From: Pteria penguin | Lineage: Eukaryota; Mollusca; Bivalvia; Pterioida; Pteriidae | NCBI GenBank assembly: GCA_035048485.1 | Contig: CM068590.1 | Span: 17,052,274-17,116,273, forward strand | Direction: 5' to 3' | DNA length: 64,000 bases | In this document: positions 37,301 to 46,871 of the stretch, in pieces | How positions within the stretch are numbered: the first letter of the stretch is position 1 | How the letters are laid out: each line of letters starts with the position of its first letter | The notes under the pieces: generated by a model | Database searches by the model: none | What the model was told of the DNA's origin: nothing | The model's input: the letters and a program-made list of their open reading frames with translations, nothing else | Made by a program: the position numbers and the translations under genes

Positions 37301-40300
37301 TTAGCGACCCCATTATTTCCAAATCGGTAATATAAATATAATTCTCGGAACAGTTCCTAAAGAATTTGGCATGGTTTTGTTGTAATTGAATAATGATAAA
37401 ACCAGAATTCAAGACTCGTGAAATCAGCAGTAAAAGGTGTTTATGTTATAAATATTTTATGTTATTTTTGGTCCATTAGTGCAGTATAAAATAACTATCT
37501 GTATAATACCTAACGGATTTCCATACAAAGAATTCATATAATTTATGGTGATCCTATAACACATGTCACTTATCCGACGATTGCAAGTTACAAATTATGT
37601 AATTCGGACTATCGTATAAGGGAAAATTTATGCTTGGAATTAGAAATGGCCTTTTCGTCGTTTCAGACTTAAAGGATGAAAATAAAAATGACATAGAATA
37701 TTCTGATTGATCTCAATTTCTTCATTATAGCTTGAAGGTACTCCCTGTATTGATTATAATTGAGTATAGGTGTCAAATGCAAGCTTTAAAGGATCCGTTA
37801 TTGTCAATTACTATTGTTAAATAAACACTGCCCACGCTCAGATGATCTAATGACCACTATTCTGACAGTTTAATCTCAAAAATAATGATTCATGTTAATG
37901 GTTGTTCGCGCGCAAGCATCAATCTTTAGAAATAGATAAGTTGACAATATTTTTGTACCTCATAAATATAGAACATATATACCTATTAATTTAGTGCACT
38001 ATATGCGCATTTCGACAACTTATGTCTCTTCAGTGATGCTCGTGGTCAAATGATAGGAATTCTCAAAATATATAAATATTTGAAGAGCAGTGTTGCAAAA
38101 AAATGAACCAAAGAATCTATCTTTTTACAGTGAATTACTTAATTTGATGACTGAAAATTTGAAGTATATATTAAATGTCAGTACACTGACAACTAGACTT
38201 ATGATGCCCTCGGGAACTATCAGTCCACCAGCAGTGACACCGGCCTAGTGGTTATAATATTCATATCATGAATCGCTATCTTATCTAACATATAATTTTA
38301 TTAAAAGATCACTTCCTTTTTTCCATTTTTAGATTTGCTTCAGTGATCATAGTGAATAAATACACTGTAGATATGGATGATTATAATTCACATGACTGAA
38401 GTGTCAACTTCCAGACAAAAAGACAAATACTGGAGCAATTCTTATCTAGAGGTAAATATTTTGGACAGTGGTGATCTCTCCCTAAATGACATGTTTTCGA
38501 TAAATACTTTTGCATGTGATGAATTTTTTACACTGCATTATACATCTAGATAAGAATTGCGGGGTTTCTTTTCGGTAATTAATATTGTTAACACTATGAA
38601 GTGGTTAAATTTGTTGAAGCTGTGAAAAGCTTAGCTGGTGATGTTGTTAGATTCCCGAATTGCGCCTTTTTGTTAATGAGGTTGGTAAACTCCAACTGTC
38701 ATGTTGCAGTATGACTGACAAATTGTTAGATGCAACGTAAACCACAAAAAAACCCCATCACACAATAGACGATCTTCATATTTTACATGATATAAGCGGC
38801 CCAAGACCCGACATGCAACCGTTTGCCGCAATTTTTATTTTGACGTTTTATGGTGACGTCACTATCTAGTTCTTTACATCAAAATGAAAACCCCGGCAAA
38901 AAGTAACATGTCGGGTCTTGGGTCGCTTATATCATGTAAAATATGAAGATCGTCTATTATACAAGTAAAAAGAATGTCCGGCCACTTTGCCTATATCATG
39001 TGGAAATTTTGTTTCCACTTTATAATGGCTATGTGGCCGAAAATTTTAAAAAAAACATTAAGTGTTTCTTGTTATTTGTATAAAGTGGCATTTTACACCC
39101 AGTAACTATTCTATCAAGTGTTAATATATATTTGCTTAATGTTACAAAATTGCCATAATAACATATCGAATTAACCATACCAAAAAAGAATTCAGTTTTA
39201 TTATTAAAATAATATGATAGATATATATGATAATATGATAAATATTGGTTGCAGATACCATAATTTAAGTGTTACTTTAATATTGTTTTATTTTTATATT
39301 AAAGGAGCATAGTCCGATTGAAGTCGAGAAAAGTAAAACAAAAAAAATGTAAACGGATTTCTTAAACGACAATAGATTGTTAGTACATTATCTAAGATGT
39401 GTAAAAGTATCGATACCAAAGTCGATGTCGTTAACGTGATATTCCCGTTTCAAATTTGCAACATAACCACACAAAATCCTAGAATCTTGATGAGGAAGTT
39501 AACATGAAATCACGTGACAATGAAACTCGAGCTTTACCCGATTCTAACATTTGTTCCACTTCTCTTTTTTTTTTTCTTTTTTCCCCCATCGATCAGAGTC
39601 TGTGTATAGTTTTTTTTCTACCACACTTTTGGGTTTCCCGTGCTCGTATTCCTTCATTTGAACCATTGTTGTTTTTTTCTACAGTGAATATCCGCACGCG
39701 CATGATTCTGGGTTGAGCATCGCCTTATTTGGAGAATTGGAACCAACCGAATTTAATTCGACTTAATATTCTTTATTCTACGAAAACATTTAGGGATTTT
39801 AGTTTTAAATTTTTCAATTAACACAATGTTTATAATCTATGCAATACAGAAAAAAATAAGATATTGTCGTAATTTAGCGTTTTCATGCTATAATTTTCCA
39901 GTTTCGGACCACGTCGTTCTAATTGATTTCTTCTTGTGTGTTTTAGTTTGAGTTTTTCGGCCAAATGATGACTTCTGATTCATATGTGCGAGAAAGATTG
40001 TCATCGACATGTAAAGCACACAACAATAAGTAAATCAGAATTAAATTCTGAGATATCAATCAGAACTCAGTTAAAAATATCTATCATACAAAATAAAAAT
40101 CTGGGCAGTCTGGGACCCCTTGCAGAAACAGAGGAAATTTTCTCTCTGTTGTACAGAAAGGATTTCAACCTAAAATGTAAATCAACAAAAATGATCGAAT
40201 ATTTTTCCAAACATTATGAAGCGTTTATAAAATTTAATACTAAATTAATACTAATAACACTGCAAAACATCGATAAAATGAAGTATTAAATAAAACAACA

Positions 40301-40364
40301 GTCAGTTTACCTGAGACGTAATCATCAGCAACAGAAAAAGGACAACCATCTTGAACGATGTCAT
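24319..40364 (-). CDS. Secreted protein with two von Willebrand A domains
   Basis: Model complement(join(24319..24893, 25789..25848, 27879..27999, 29047..29332, 33412..33568, 35187..35220, 40311..40364)), 1287 nt, 428 aa. Every junction is GT-AG and the frame closes exactly. Exon 1 gives a classic signal peptide (residues 1-18, FKMVVLFLLLMITSQ). VWA domain 1 (about 37-217) carries a complete metal-ion-dependent adhesion site: D43-S-S45-S-S47, then GGGTNTGEAL (T114/T116), then LTDG (D146). C31 and C216 flank it. A proline-rich linker (219-237) is its own symmetrical phase 1-1 exon. VWA domain 2 (about 247-416) sits in one exon, flanked by C239 and C417. Its site is degenerate: DSAGI replaces DxSxS and LTER replaces LTDG. 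Matrilin and collagen VI-type families, and many mollusc shell-matrix proteins, use such domains for extracellular adhesion. That role is inferred here. Confidence 0.88.
25460..25732 (-). mobile_element. SINE family B, degraded minus copy in a VWA-gene intron
   Basis: Contains TTACGTCACTCCACGATC, TTTACTGTCTCATCCGAAAG and a degraded B-box region CGGGAATCGAACTCGG, in the minus-strand order of the copy at 14686-14963. It lies in the intron between the last two exons. Confidence 0.8.
26397..27564. mobile_element. Inverted-repeat element with palindrome arrays at both ends
   Basis: 1168 bp, flanked by a 6-bp duplication CATTTT (26391-26396 and 27565-27570). The outer inverted repeats read TACGAAGCCGTTTTCGTGCC inward from the left, with the complement at the right end, and continue into GAAGAAAA. 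Inside each lies an array of the 14-bp palindrome CTCGTTCGAACGAG. About nine units lie at 26436-26622 and about seven at 27372-27520, some with one to four changes. The middle (about 26640-27360) is AT-rich and has no transposase. It sits in an intron of the VWA gene. Class not assigned; a 6-bp duplication does not fit Tc1/mariner. Confidence 0.85.
28440..29046. other. Intron of the VWA gene, dispersed repeat only
   Basis: A fragment of the CCTAAGTCGGTA repeat starts near 28460 (CTAAGTCGGTACCGAAATTG). The frames between 28460 and 29000 have no splice or domain support. Confidence 0.5.
31540..31745 (+). repeat. Dispersed repeat (CCGTCCTAAGTCGGTA family)
   Basis: Core GACCGTCCTAAGTCGGTATC, then TTGCACTACAATCAGATATT, ending with CTCCATGGTGACTTCTGCC. 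Partners are 42680-42850 (+), 42000-42130 (+, diverged), 28440-28560 (+), 33815-33900 (-), 34490-34590 (-), 49600-49815 (-) and the right part at 7940-8015. A wide flank includes ACCGRTTAAYCACACCAATT. Non-coding. Confidence 0.75.
32335..32511. mobile_element. Small inverted-repeat element (MITE-like)
   Basis: The left end GGGGATTAACGTACTGTGTT and the right end AACACAGTATGCTTATCCCC are imperfect inverted repeats. A second inverted pair, CAGGTATACCGT and ACGGTATACCTG, lies inside. About 177 bp with no coding capacity. The target-site duplication is unclear. Confidence 0.72.
33719..33795. repeat. (TAA)n microsatellite
   Basis: Near-perfect TAA repeats in a VWA-gene intron. Confidence 0.95.
34271..34379. 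repeat. (TA)n microsatellite followed by a long T tract
   Basis: More than 30 TA units grade into TATTTATATA variants and then about 23 consecutive T, all intronic. Confidence 0.95.
37960..38265 (-). repeat. Dispersed repeat (TTGTCGAAATGCGCA family), minus copy
   Basis: Reverse complement of 12920-13285 over nearly its whole length, from GCGCATTTCGACAACTTATG to GACACCGGCCTAGTGG. Copy-specific differences and a gap near 38105 show age. Confidence 0.78.
38764..38961. mobile_element. Inverted-repeat element with about 48-bp termini
   Basis: Starts ATAGACGATCTTCATATTTT and ends with its complement. The arms continue through TTACATGATATAAGCG and CCAAGACCCGACATG with only one mismatch noticed. 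The centre of about 95 bp contains TGACGTCACT. A MITE, or a foldback remnant, inserted just after a degraded SINE tail. Confidence 0.85.
40311..40364 (-). CDS. Signal-peptide exon of the VWA gene
   Basis: Eighteen codons from ATG at 40364 to CAG, then donor GTAAAC. The hydrophobic run VVLFLLLMI after a lysine is a typical secretion signal. The exon ends in phase 0, which matches the phase-0 start of exon 2 at 35220. It is shown separately because it fixes the start and the secreted nature of the protein. Confidence 0.82.
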
Positions 40365-40415
40365 GAAGCAACACTGATCAACTAAGTGTTGTGCGCAGGA
40401 ATATCTCCATAGTCA

Positions 40416-40427
40416 CGTTATTATATC
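40416..40427 (-). promoter_or_regulatory. Possible TATA-like site upstream of the VWA gene
   Basis: Minus-strand TATAATAA lies about 55 bp upstream of the ATG at 40364. In DNA this AT-rich such strings are common, so this is weak. Confidence 0.25.
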
Positions 40428-42209
40428 AGATCAATGCATTCTCCATGGGGACTTGTTATTTTGCATGTTTAATTTGTTGATCGTAGATGACAGAAACTCT
40501 ACTCTAACCAAACGTCAATATGTGGAAGATTTCATGATGAACGAGAGCCACACTTTAGAGTTATATCATTGACAATCTCGGGGGAGGATACTTGATTGAC
40601 GACCAAACGAATATTCGTTAGAATTTCCTTTTCCTTTCCCTCCATGAACACCTTTCAGATTGTTATAAACCACCGATCTGGGAATACATCCATCAATTGA
40701 TACCAAAGCAAATAAGCAGCGCTTATAATATGACCATTAATGCAGTTTTCAATCCATCAATTAGGTGGAAATGAAGTGACTCGTGTAGGGTACCAAGTGT
40801 TGTTTTAGTTCGTGTTCGGCAGTGTGCCGTCGGGAAGTTGAAAATTAAAGCCTTTACTTGTCAAGTCTGGAAAATTATGCTGCCAATAGAGCAATCCCAT
40901 TTACAAAAGGAAACGAATAGCATATGCTTACTTTATAATTGATATTCATTCCGTACAACTACAATAATAATGTAAAGTACTAAAGTTTTCGAGGTCACTT
41001 GATTCCAACATTTACATTAATCTACCAGTTCAAAAGTTAAAAATATTTATAAAGATTAAATTAATAGAAATGTTAAAGTATTCGTGTAATAAAAGGGATG
41101 TTTGGATGATAAATGGTATAAACAAATGAGAAATATCAATGAAATTATCCTTAATTTAATAACCCATTGCATTTTTGTGTTTGTTAATACAGCAGATTCA
41201 GACAGAGACAATTTAGACACCGCTTAATGAATAATGTCATCTTATTATGGCTGGTGTAACTAGCTTGCAGGAGATACTCAACACCAAGGGCTATTAATGT
41301 CGTCGATTGATATCTTCGTTTCCACAAAACGCTTTTTACTGCCTATTTCTTGTATTTTACAACGCAGTTTTGAGCAGTTTCAGCATATTCAATTTGTATG
41401 TATATGTTTGTGTCTGTTATGAACTCAGGTCTCAAATTCCAATGTATAAAACTTTCACTAGTTGCCGGTATCAGTAACCATAATCAGCTATAATTATCTT
41501 ATCCGCTTTTCGCAGATATACTTTCAACACAGACTCCGGTTGTACATCCAAGTCAGTAACATTGCCCCTTCGTGATTAAACCTTTATGTCAAGCTAAACT
41601 CTCTGATTACTTGACAGTATCTGGGGAAAACAGATATTTTGATGGCATAGAGTAAATATGACTCATATCCAATAAAATATATTTAGCAAGCATGCACGAA
41701 TCCAGAAATTTGGCGAAAGGGTGTCCACCCCTAATTAATTTTCCGAGAGGGGTCCATTCATGTTTTTGTGTGTAATATTATTTATTTTTACATCGACAAA
41801 TAACAAGAAAAGCCATTTTCGCCGAATCTTAGAATAGGTCCAAACCCCCAGTCCAACCCTCTGGATCCCCTCATGGCATGTATAGAAATCTGTATGCTAA
41901 GAAATATAGCAGGCGTATTTTTTAACTCCTTAGAAACTTCCAATTGTAACTTTCAACTAATATTTTTCTTATATACAGATTTATCCTATTCTTAGGATTC
42001 TTTGTACTTTTAAGCGGACTCATAATCCGATTAACCACATTACTTGAGTGACATTTGTCATTTGAATTGGCCGTCCTATGTCGGTACCACAACTGCAGTA
42101 CAATTGAATAGTTTTCTGACGTCATTTGTGTTTTTATTCTTGTGTTCTGTAAACGGCCGTTGCGACTTTTCTAATACCGCAGAGCAGGCTGACTTCCGTT
42201 TATACAGTT
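40428..42209. other. Intergenic, repeat fragments only
   Basis: Only a fragment of the GGAGACGC family (41255-41310, CTTGCAGGAGATACTCAA) and a diverged CCGTCCTATGTCGGTACC copy (about 42065) were recognised. No gene seen. Confidence 0.5.
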
Positions 42210-42210
42210 G

Positions 42211-42610
42211 AGTGCAGTCCTAACCTTACATTCAAGTGCACTTAACAAGTGCACTTCAAGTTTAGTTTTTCGTCCTGAAAACCATTCTTAAAGTTTAGTC
42301 AAGTACACTTGATATCAAGTTTACTTTAAAGTAATTCCGTCTTCAAGTTTACTATCACGTGACACCAATTTTACTTTTCACGTACAAAAATTCTTTTAAT
42401 AGAAAAATATAGTAAATGTACATGTATAAGGAAAGTAAACTAAACTTGAAGTGCAATTGGAATAAACTTGGAATCAAGTTTAGTACTAAATTTGGAATTA
42501 AGTTTACTACTAAACTTGATTCTAAGTTTACTCTGTTGTCGCCAAGTAAACATGAAAAGCAGTCATAAAGTTAACTTGAAGTGCTCTTTATGTAAGGTTA
42601 GGACTGCACC
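42211..42610. mobile_element. Inverted-repeat element with many AAGTTTA subrepeats
   Basis: The left end TGCAGTCCTAACCTTACAT and the right end ATGTAAGGTTAGGACTGCA are perfect inverted repeats of 19 bp, and the similarity extends inward to GTGCACTT / GAAGTGCTC. Between them AAGTTTA or its complement TAAACTT occurs many times in both orientations. No transposase. A non-autonomous DNA element. Confidence 0.82.
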
Positions 42611-42679
42611 TAACCGTAAAGCGTGTGCTTTGATTATACTGCTTTTAGGATTAGTGGGAAAGTGGGTCCGTAAACCGAT

Positions 42680-42850
42680 TAATCACACCAATTCATTGAC
42701 TACTTTCATATCAATTGACCGTCCTAAGTCGGTATCGCAGCTGCACTTTAATCTAAAGTTTTCTTTTTTTTAATTATTACATTATTAACAGTACATTTCC
42801 GTGATGACTTTTCATACGGCTGAGTCATATGCTTTTATCTTTTCCTTTAT
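42680..42850 (+). repeat. Dispersed repeat (CCGTCCTAAGTCGGTA family)
   Basis: Has AAACCGATTAATCACACCAA, then GACCGTCCTAAGTCGGTATC, and at the right the diverged GTGATGACTTTTCATACGGC segment. Confidence 0.7.
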
Positions 42851-43411
42851 AAGAATATTTTAATTTCCTCTCATCCTGTGAATTCTAGGTCATCTTTATG
42901 AACACCATTTGTTAAGCCGAAATAATGATCATTATGATATGAAAATTTTAAATAATAGCGGTTATTGATTATTGATGAAAGTCCGTATCCAATAATCTGT
43001 AATTAGCCTCTCTATTGTTATTTGGAAATAACTTATAAAGTTGAAGATACTGTGGTATTGTCATTTCCGTGTTTCATAAATTCGCTTCAACGAAAGAATA
43101 ATGATATTGTTGTATTTCAGATGTCACTGCTACACATCTCTCACAACAAAGTCCCCTGATGGACTTTCATCGACCTCGGTGAATGGGAGCTGGGTTTAGG
43201 TACCAGGGAGAAGAAAGGTTTCTTATTTGGCTGGAGCTGCACTGCATGGCCCCCAAAAATGTAAACATTTTGATACTATACATATGACATGAATGCCTAA
43301 CCAACGATATATCACTGAGTATCAGGGGAAATACATCATACTCATGAAAATACGTTGACATGTTCCAACATTTGATATTAATGATATACTTACGTAATAT
43401 GCTAAAATTGA

Positions 43412-43414
<3 letters not shown>

Positions 43415-43462
<48 letters not shown>
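43415..43462. repeat. (GA)n microsatellite
   Basis: About 24 perfect GA units. Confidence 0.95.
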
Positions 43463-43466
<4 letters not shown>

Positions 43467-43949
43467 CAACTGACCATATAAATGTACGTATATTTATGAA
43501 AATATGAGAGAGACGGAGGGATGGTTTGCATAATGCAACATTTTCACAAGATCAAAAGGAGTTGAACGTGAATGGCAATTACAAATCGTCTTATCATTTG
43601 AATATTGAGAACTGCCAGCCAACCTATCACCAGCATATTTGCAGAAACCAAATGTAATAACAATAATATTTGAACACAACACAGTTTATCTGCTGGTTGT
43701 AATTTGTCGAGCAGAAAAAAACATTAATCTCTTTGGGAAAACCGATTGTGCAATGTCTGTAAATACAATTTTATGGTAATGTAGAAAATATTAATCTGGA
43801 AGGAAATGCTTTATTGAAAAAATATTCTTTTATATTAAAAAAGCTTCATCACTTCAATGTACTTATTACACTGGCATTGTCGTTTGGGGTTGTTGGATTT
43901 TTTTTTTTTTTGGATGAAAATAGAGGGTTGTGTTTTTAAGCAGATAATA

Positions 43950-44089
43950 ACGACGACGAGGAGGAAGAGGAAGACGATGACGATGACAATTACAGTACAA
44001 CAACGACGACGATGATGATGATGATGGTGATGATGGTGATAATGATGATGATAAATACTGACGACGACAATGGTGATGATGATGATGAA

Positions 44090-44131
<42 letters not shown>

Positions 44132-44194
44132 TTACTGACGACGACAATAGTGTTGATGATGATAATGAATAATGATGTATTACTGACGACGACA

Positions 44195-44253
<59 letters not shown>

Positions 44254-44306
44254 GACTTACTGACGACGACAATGATGATGATGATGATGAATTACTGACG
44301 ACGACA

Positions 44307-44362
<56 letters not shown>

Positions 44363-44377
44363 TTACTGACGACGACA

Positions 44378-44445
<68 letters not shown>

Positions 44446-44460
44446 TTACTGACGACGACA
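43950..44460. repeat. Complex GAT/GAC array with a repeating spacer
   Basis: Long GAT runs are separated by a spacer ATTACTGACGACGACAATG, near 44131, 44179, 44258, 44290, 44360 and 44445, giving a higher-order pattern with variable run lengths. The array abuts a SINE fragment. Poly-Met, poly-Asp, poly-His and poly-Ser frames here are by-products. Confidence 0.92.
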
Positions 44461-44467
44461 ATGGTGA

Positions 44468-44657
44468 TATCCAGTTCGATCCCCGCCGTGGGCACAACGG
44501 TGTTCTGTCTTTCGGATGAGACAGTAAAAACCGACGTCCCATGTCACGGTAAGCATTGGTCGTAAAAGATCCCTCACTGCTTCGGGTGGGTCCGTTGCTA
44601 AGGTGGAAATTTCTAAGCGATGTAAGTGACGTAAAACAATAATCAATCAATCAATCT
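44468..44657 (+). mobile_element. SINE family B, 5'-truncated
   Basis: Starts within the B-box region (CAGTTCGATCCCCGCC) and continues with CTTTCGGATGAGACAG, CACTGCTTCGGGTGGG and tail AATAATCAATCAATCAATC. The head is replaced by the GAT array. Confidence 0.85.
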
Positions 44658-45094
44658 ACTAGCTATGTGGACGGAGTTAACAGATAGTAATATATATAAT
44701 AGATATGAACATTTCATTTTTTTTTTTCGATCACATTCATTATCTTGTGCTCCAGTGTGGCGATGGAGGTAAAGTCCGACGTGTGTATAGTACAATACCA
44801 AGTGATAACATGCAGGGTTCACGTGTTGACATATCAATGATACATGTGATGCATACATGTACGTGTGTACAAACAAGTTCGGTCTGCGTTGTCGGGACTT
44901 GGAAAGTTAGAAAAAAGGAAAGAGTCAATCACTTTTTGTTTATAAGTCTACGTTCAAAACTTTTTTTCTGGTGAATGTATTCATATGAAGTTAACGGAGT
45001 ATTGGAAACAGTATGCAAATGTACGTTTTTTTTTTTTTATTTTCATGGCACATATTTGATTCAGTCCTGATTACAATATTTATATATTCACACA

Positions 45095-45266
45095 CAGTGG
45101 CGGATTTAGCAGGGGAAAGGAACCCGTCCCATCCCATCATTTTCTCGCCACAGGTATGAGTAAAATTTCAGATTTGGCACCCAAGATGGCTGAGTATTTT
45201 GCCTAATACTTAATTTTCAAATGACGTGGGCCCGCCCTCTTTTCGGAAATCCTGGATCCGCCACTG
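45095..45266. mobile_element. MITE with CAGTGGCGGAT ends
   Basis: Begins CAGTGGCGGATTTAG and ends with CTGGATCCGCCACTG, imperfect inverted repeats of about 15 bp. Ends of the CAGTGGCGGAT type are known from hAT-like elements. No good 8-bp target duplication was found. A single similar end occurs at about 54923. Confidence 0.65.
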
Positions 45267-45708
45267 TCGTACAAGTATATATAACTGAAATTCTAAATTC
45301 AACGAAATTAAATGTTTTAATAATAATTTCTATTGATATATTATATGCATGGACAAAAAAATTAAAGTGGAGCCTCTCTCTCTCTTTCTCTAGTCTGTCT
45401 GCCCCCCCCCCCCCCCATCCTTTTTTCACACTACACCTCTGGATCAACTGATGATATTTAAAAATTAATCACTTATCAATTCCAAACTGCAAGTGAATGG
45501 TAAAAACAAAAACAAGAGGACTTGCTATATCATGTCTTTTTCACTGATGAAATAGTGTAATTGATGAACTTAACTGTTACAATTAATCTTATTTCCCACG
45601 GTACATGAAATTGGGGTATAATTTCCCTCGGTTGAGTCTCTGTGTTTTATTGAGGTTTGTTCTCCGCGGTTTCATATCGCGATGTGAATAAAGTGCTAAG
45701 ATTCCGGG

Positions 45709-46038
45709 TTGTTGGTTGGTTGGTTGGTGTTTTATGTCGCTTTCAACAATACGGAATATCGCAACTACAATAACGTCAACATACACGCGCACATTGTGAT
45801 TGTTTTGATGTCATATAATTATGACGTGAGAAGCCCACATAAAATTCCCACATCGAGAACAATGGAATTGGTAGGTGACTAAATGCAAACCGTGACGGAT
45901 TTTAGTAGTTGCGATACTCCGTATTTTTCAGTTATATCGCGATATGGAAGCAGGAAGTAACCAACCTCTTAAACTTCGAACCTGGATCGTCGGCGTCGCA
46001 AGCCAAGCACTTAACCACTACACCAAGCCCGCCCCTGT
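45709..46038 (-). mobile_element. SINE family A, split by a later MITE
   Basis: Minus-strand copy with the poly-(GGTT)-type tail at 45709 and the head ending near GGTGTAGTGGTTAAGTGC in reverse at about 46000. A 12-bp target duplication TAAGATWCCGGG lies at 45697-45708 and 46039-46050, with one mismatch. The body is interrupted by the MITE at 45752-45921. Confidence 0.85.
45752..45921. mobile_element. MITE nested in the SINE, TA target duplication
   Basis: 170 bp, starting CGGAATATCGCAACTA and ending TAGTTGCGATACTCCG. It is flanked by TA on both sides (45750-45751 and 45922-45923). Intact SINE copies have a single TA at this point, so the insertion and its duplication are read directly. A related copy lies at 46340-46502. 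Confidence 0.88.
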
Positions 46039-46339
46039 TAAGATACCGGGGAGATGTGAATAAACAACATAGATACTGTTAGATAGATCTATCACACAAG
46101 ACAAAATTGAGATATAACCTTCACGGACCATTGGAAAAATCAAAGGTGGGACCAGCTGACATGGAGGAGTAAGCATCGCCTGCTGACAGAGTCATAGAAA
46201 TATGCCATGTAGTTTTATTCGTGGTCAAATTACTTGTTAACGATGTGACTGTAGTCACAATCAGTAAAAAGTCATGATAACTATAAAATCATAGACAGGA
46301 ATGTAGTCTGCTTTCAGAACGAGTGTAAATATCTCCGTA

Positions 46340-46502
46340 CGGAGTATCACAACTACTAATATCCCGTCACGGTTTGCATTTAGTCACCTACCAAATCCAT
46401 TGTTCTCGATGTGGACACTTTTATGTGGGCAACTTACGTCATAATCATATGACGTCATAACAATCACAAAGTGCGTGACGTTATTTTAGTTGCGATATTC
46501 CG
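46340..46502. mobile_element. Second copy of the nested MITE family
   Basis: 163 bp, inverted relative to 45752-45921 (CGGAGTATCACAACTA to TAGTTGCGATATTCCG). Flanked by TA at 46338-46339 and 46503-46504. It shares internal TAGTCACCTACCAAATCC and TTGTTCTCGATGTGG with the first copy. Confidence 0.87.
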
Positions 46503-46775
46503 TATTGTTAGAACAAAATAAAAATAAATGCTTCTTTTTATGATCTCTTATTCGCCCGTAAAAAATGTAAGTTACATCAGTTTATATACAGATTCAAATT
46601 AAACATACCTCTTGAACAATCGACTGTAAATCAATGACTCGGTCTTAAGCACATTCCGGATTGTATCAACACGGTTTCGCTTCTAAATTTATTTACTAGA
46701 AAGGGAAACTATACAAACAGACACGTTGATGAAAAACAACAAAAAAATTATCGTGTAAGGTATACATGAATAGAA

Positions 46776-46871
46776 ATGTTAAACGAAAATTTGAAATCCT
46801 TAGAAATCGATGAATTAAGACAAATTCTGAGGTCAAAGGGGCTGAGGACGAGAGGTCGTAGAAGAACCCTG
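46776..46871 (+). CDS. VMP1: VMP1 exon 1 encoding an SAP-like motif
   Basis: Thirty-two codons end in phase 0 at GTAAGA. They join exon 2 (50372) to read [18 protein letters not shown], then [16 protein letters not shown]. The pattern is helix, KGL turn, G, basic second helix, as in SAP domains. A TGA at 46767-46769 stops the frame just upstream, supporting this ATG. It fits VMP1 exon 2, which has no good start or signal of its own. A 5' non-coding exon farther upstream cannot be excluded. The exon could also belong to an alternative transcript. Confidence 0.7.

Larger units (their letters stand above)
35221..40310. other. First intron of the VWA gene
   Basis: A 5.1-kb intron with two TTGTCGAAATGCGC-family copies in opposite orientation (35395-35620 and 37960-38265), a degraded family A SINE (about 38610-38757) and the inverted-repeat element at 38764-38961. 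The frame at 39984-40289 has no recognisable family and no splice support, so it is not called. Confidence 0.6.

Noticed and set aside
39984..40289. 101-aa plus-strand frame next to the VWA signal-peptide exon
   Set aside because: No family features, antisense to the VWA intron 1, and AT-rich Lys/Ile/Asn composition expected by chance.
43866..44495. Poly-His, poly-Ser, poly-Met and poly-Asp frames
   Set aside because: Direct by-products of the GAT/GAC array on both strands, with no splice or flank support.
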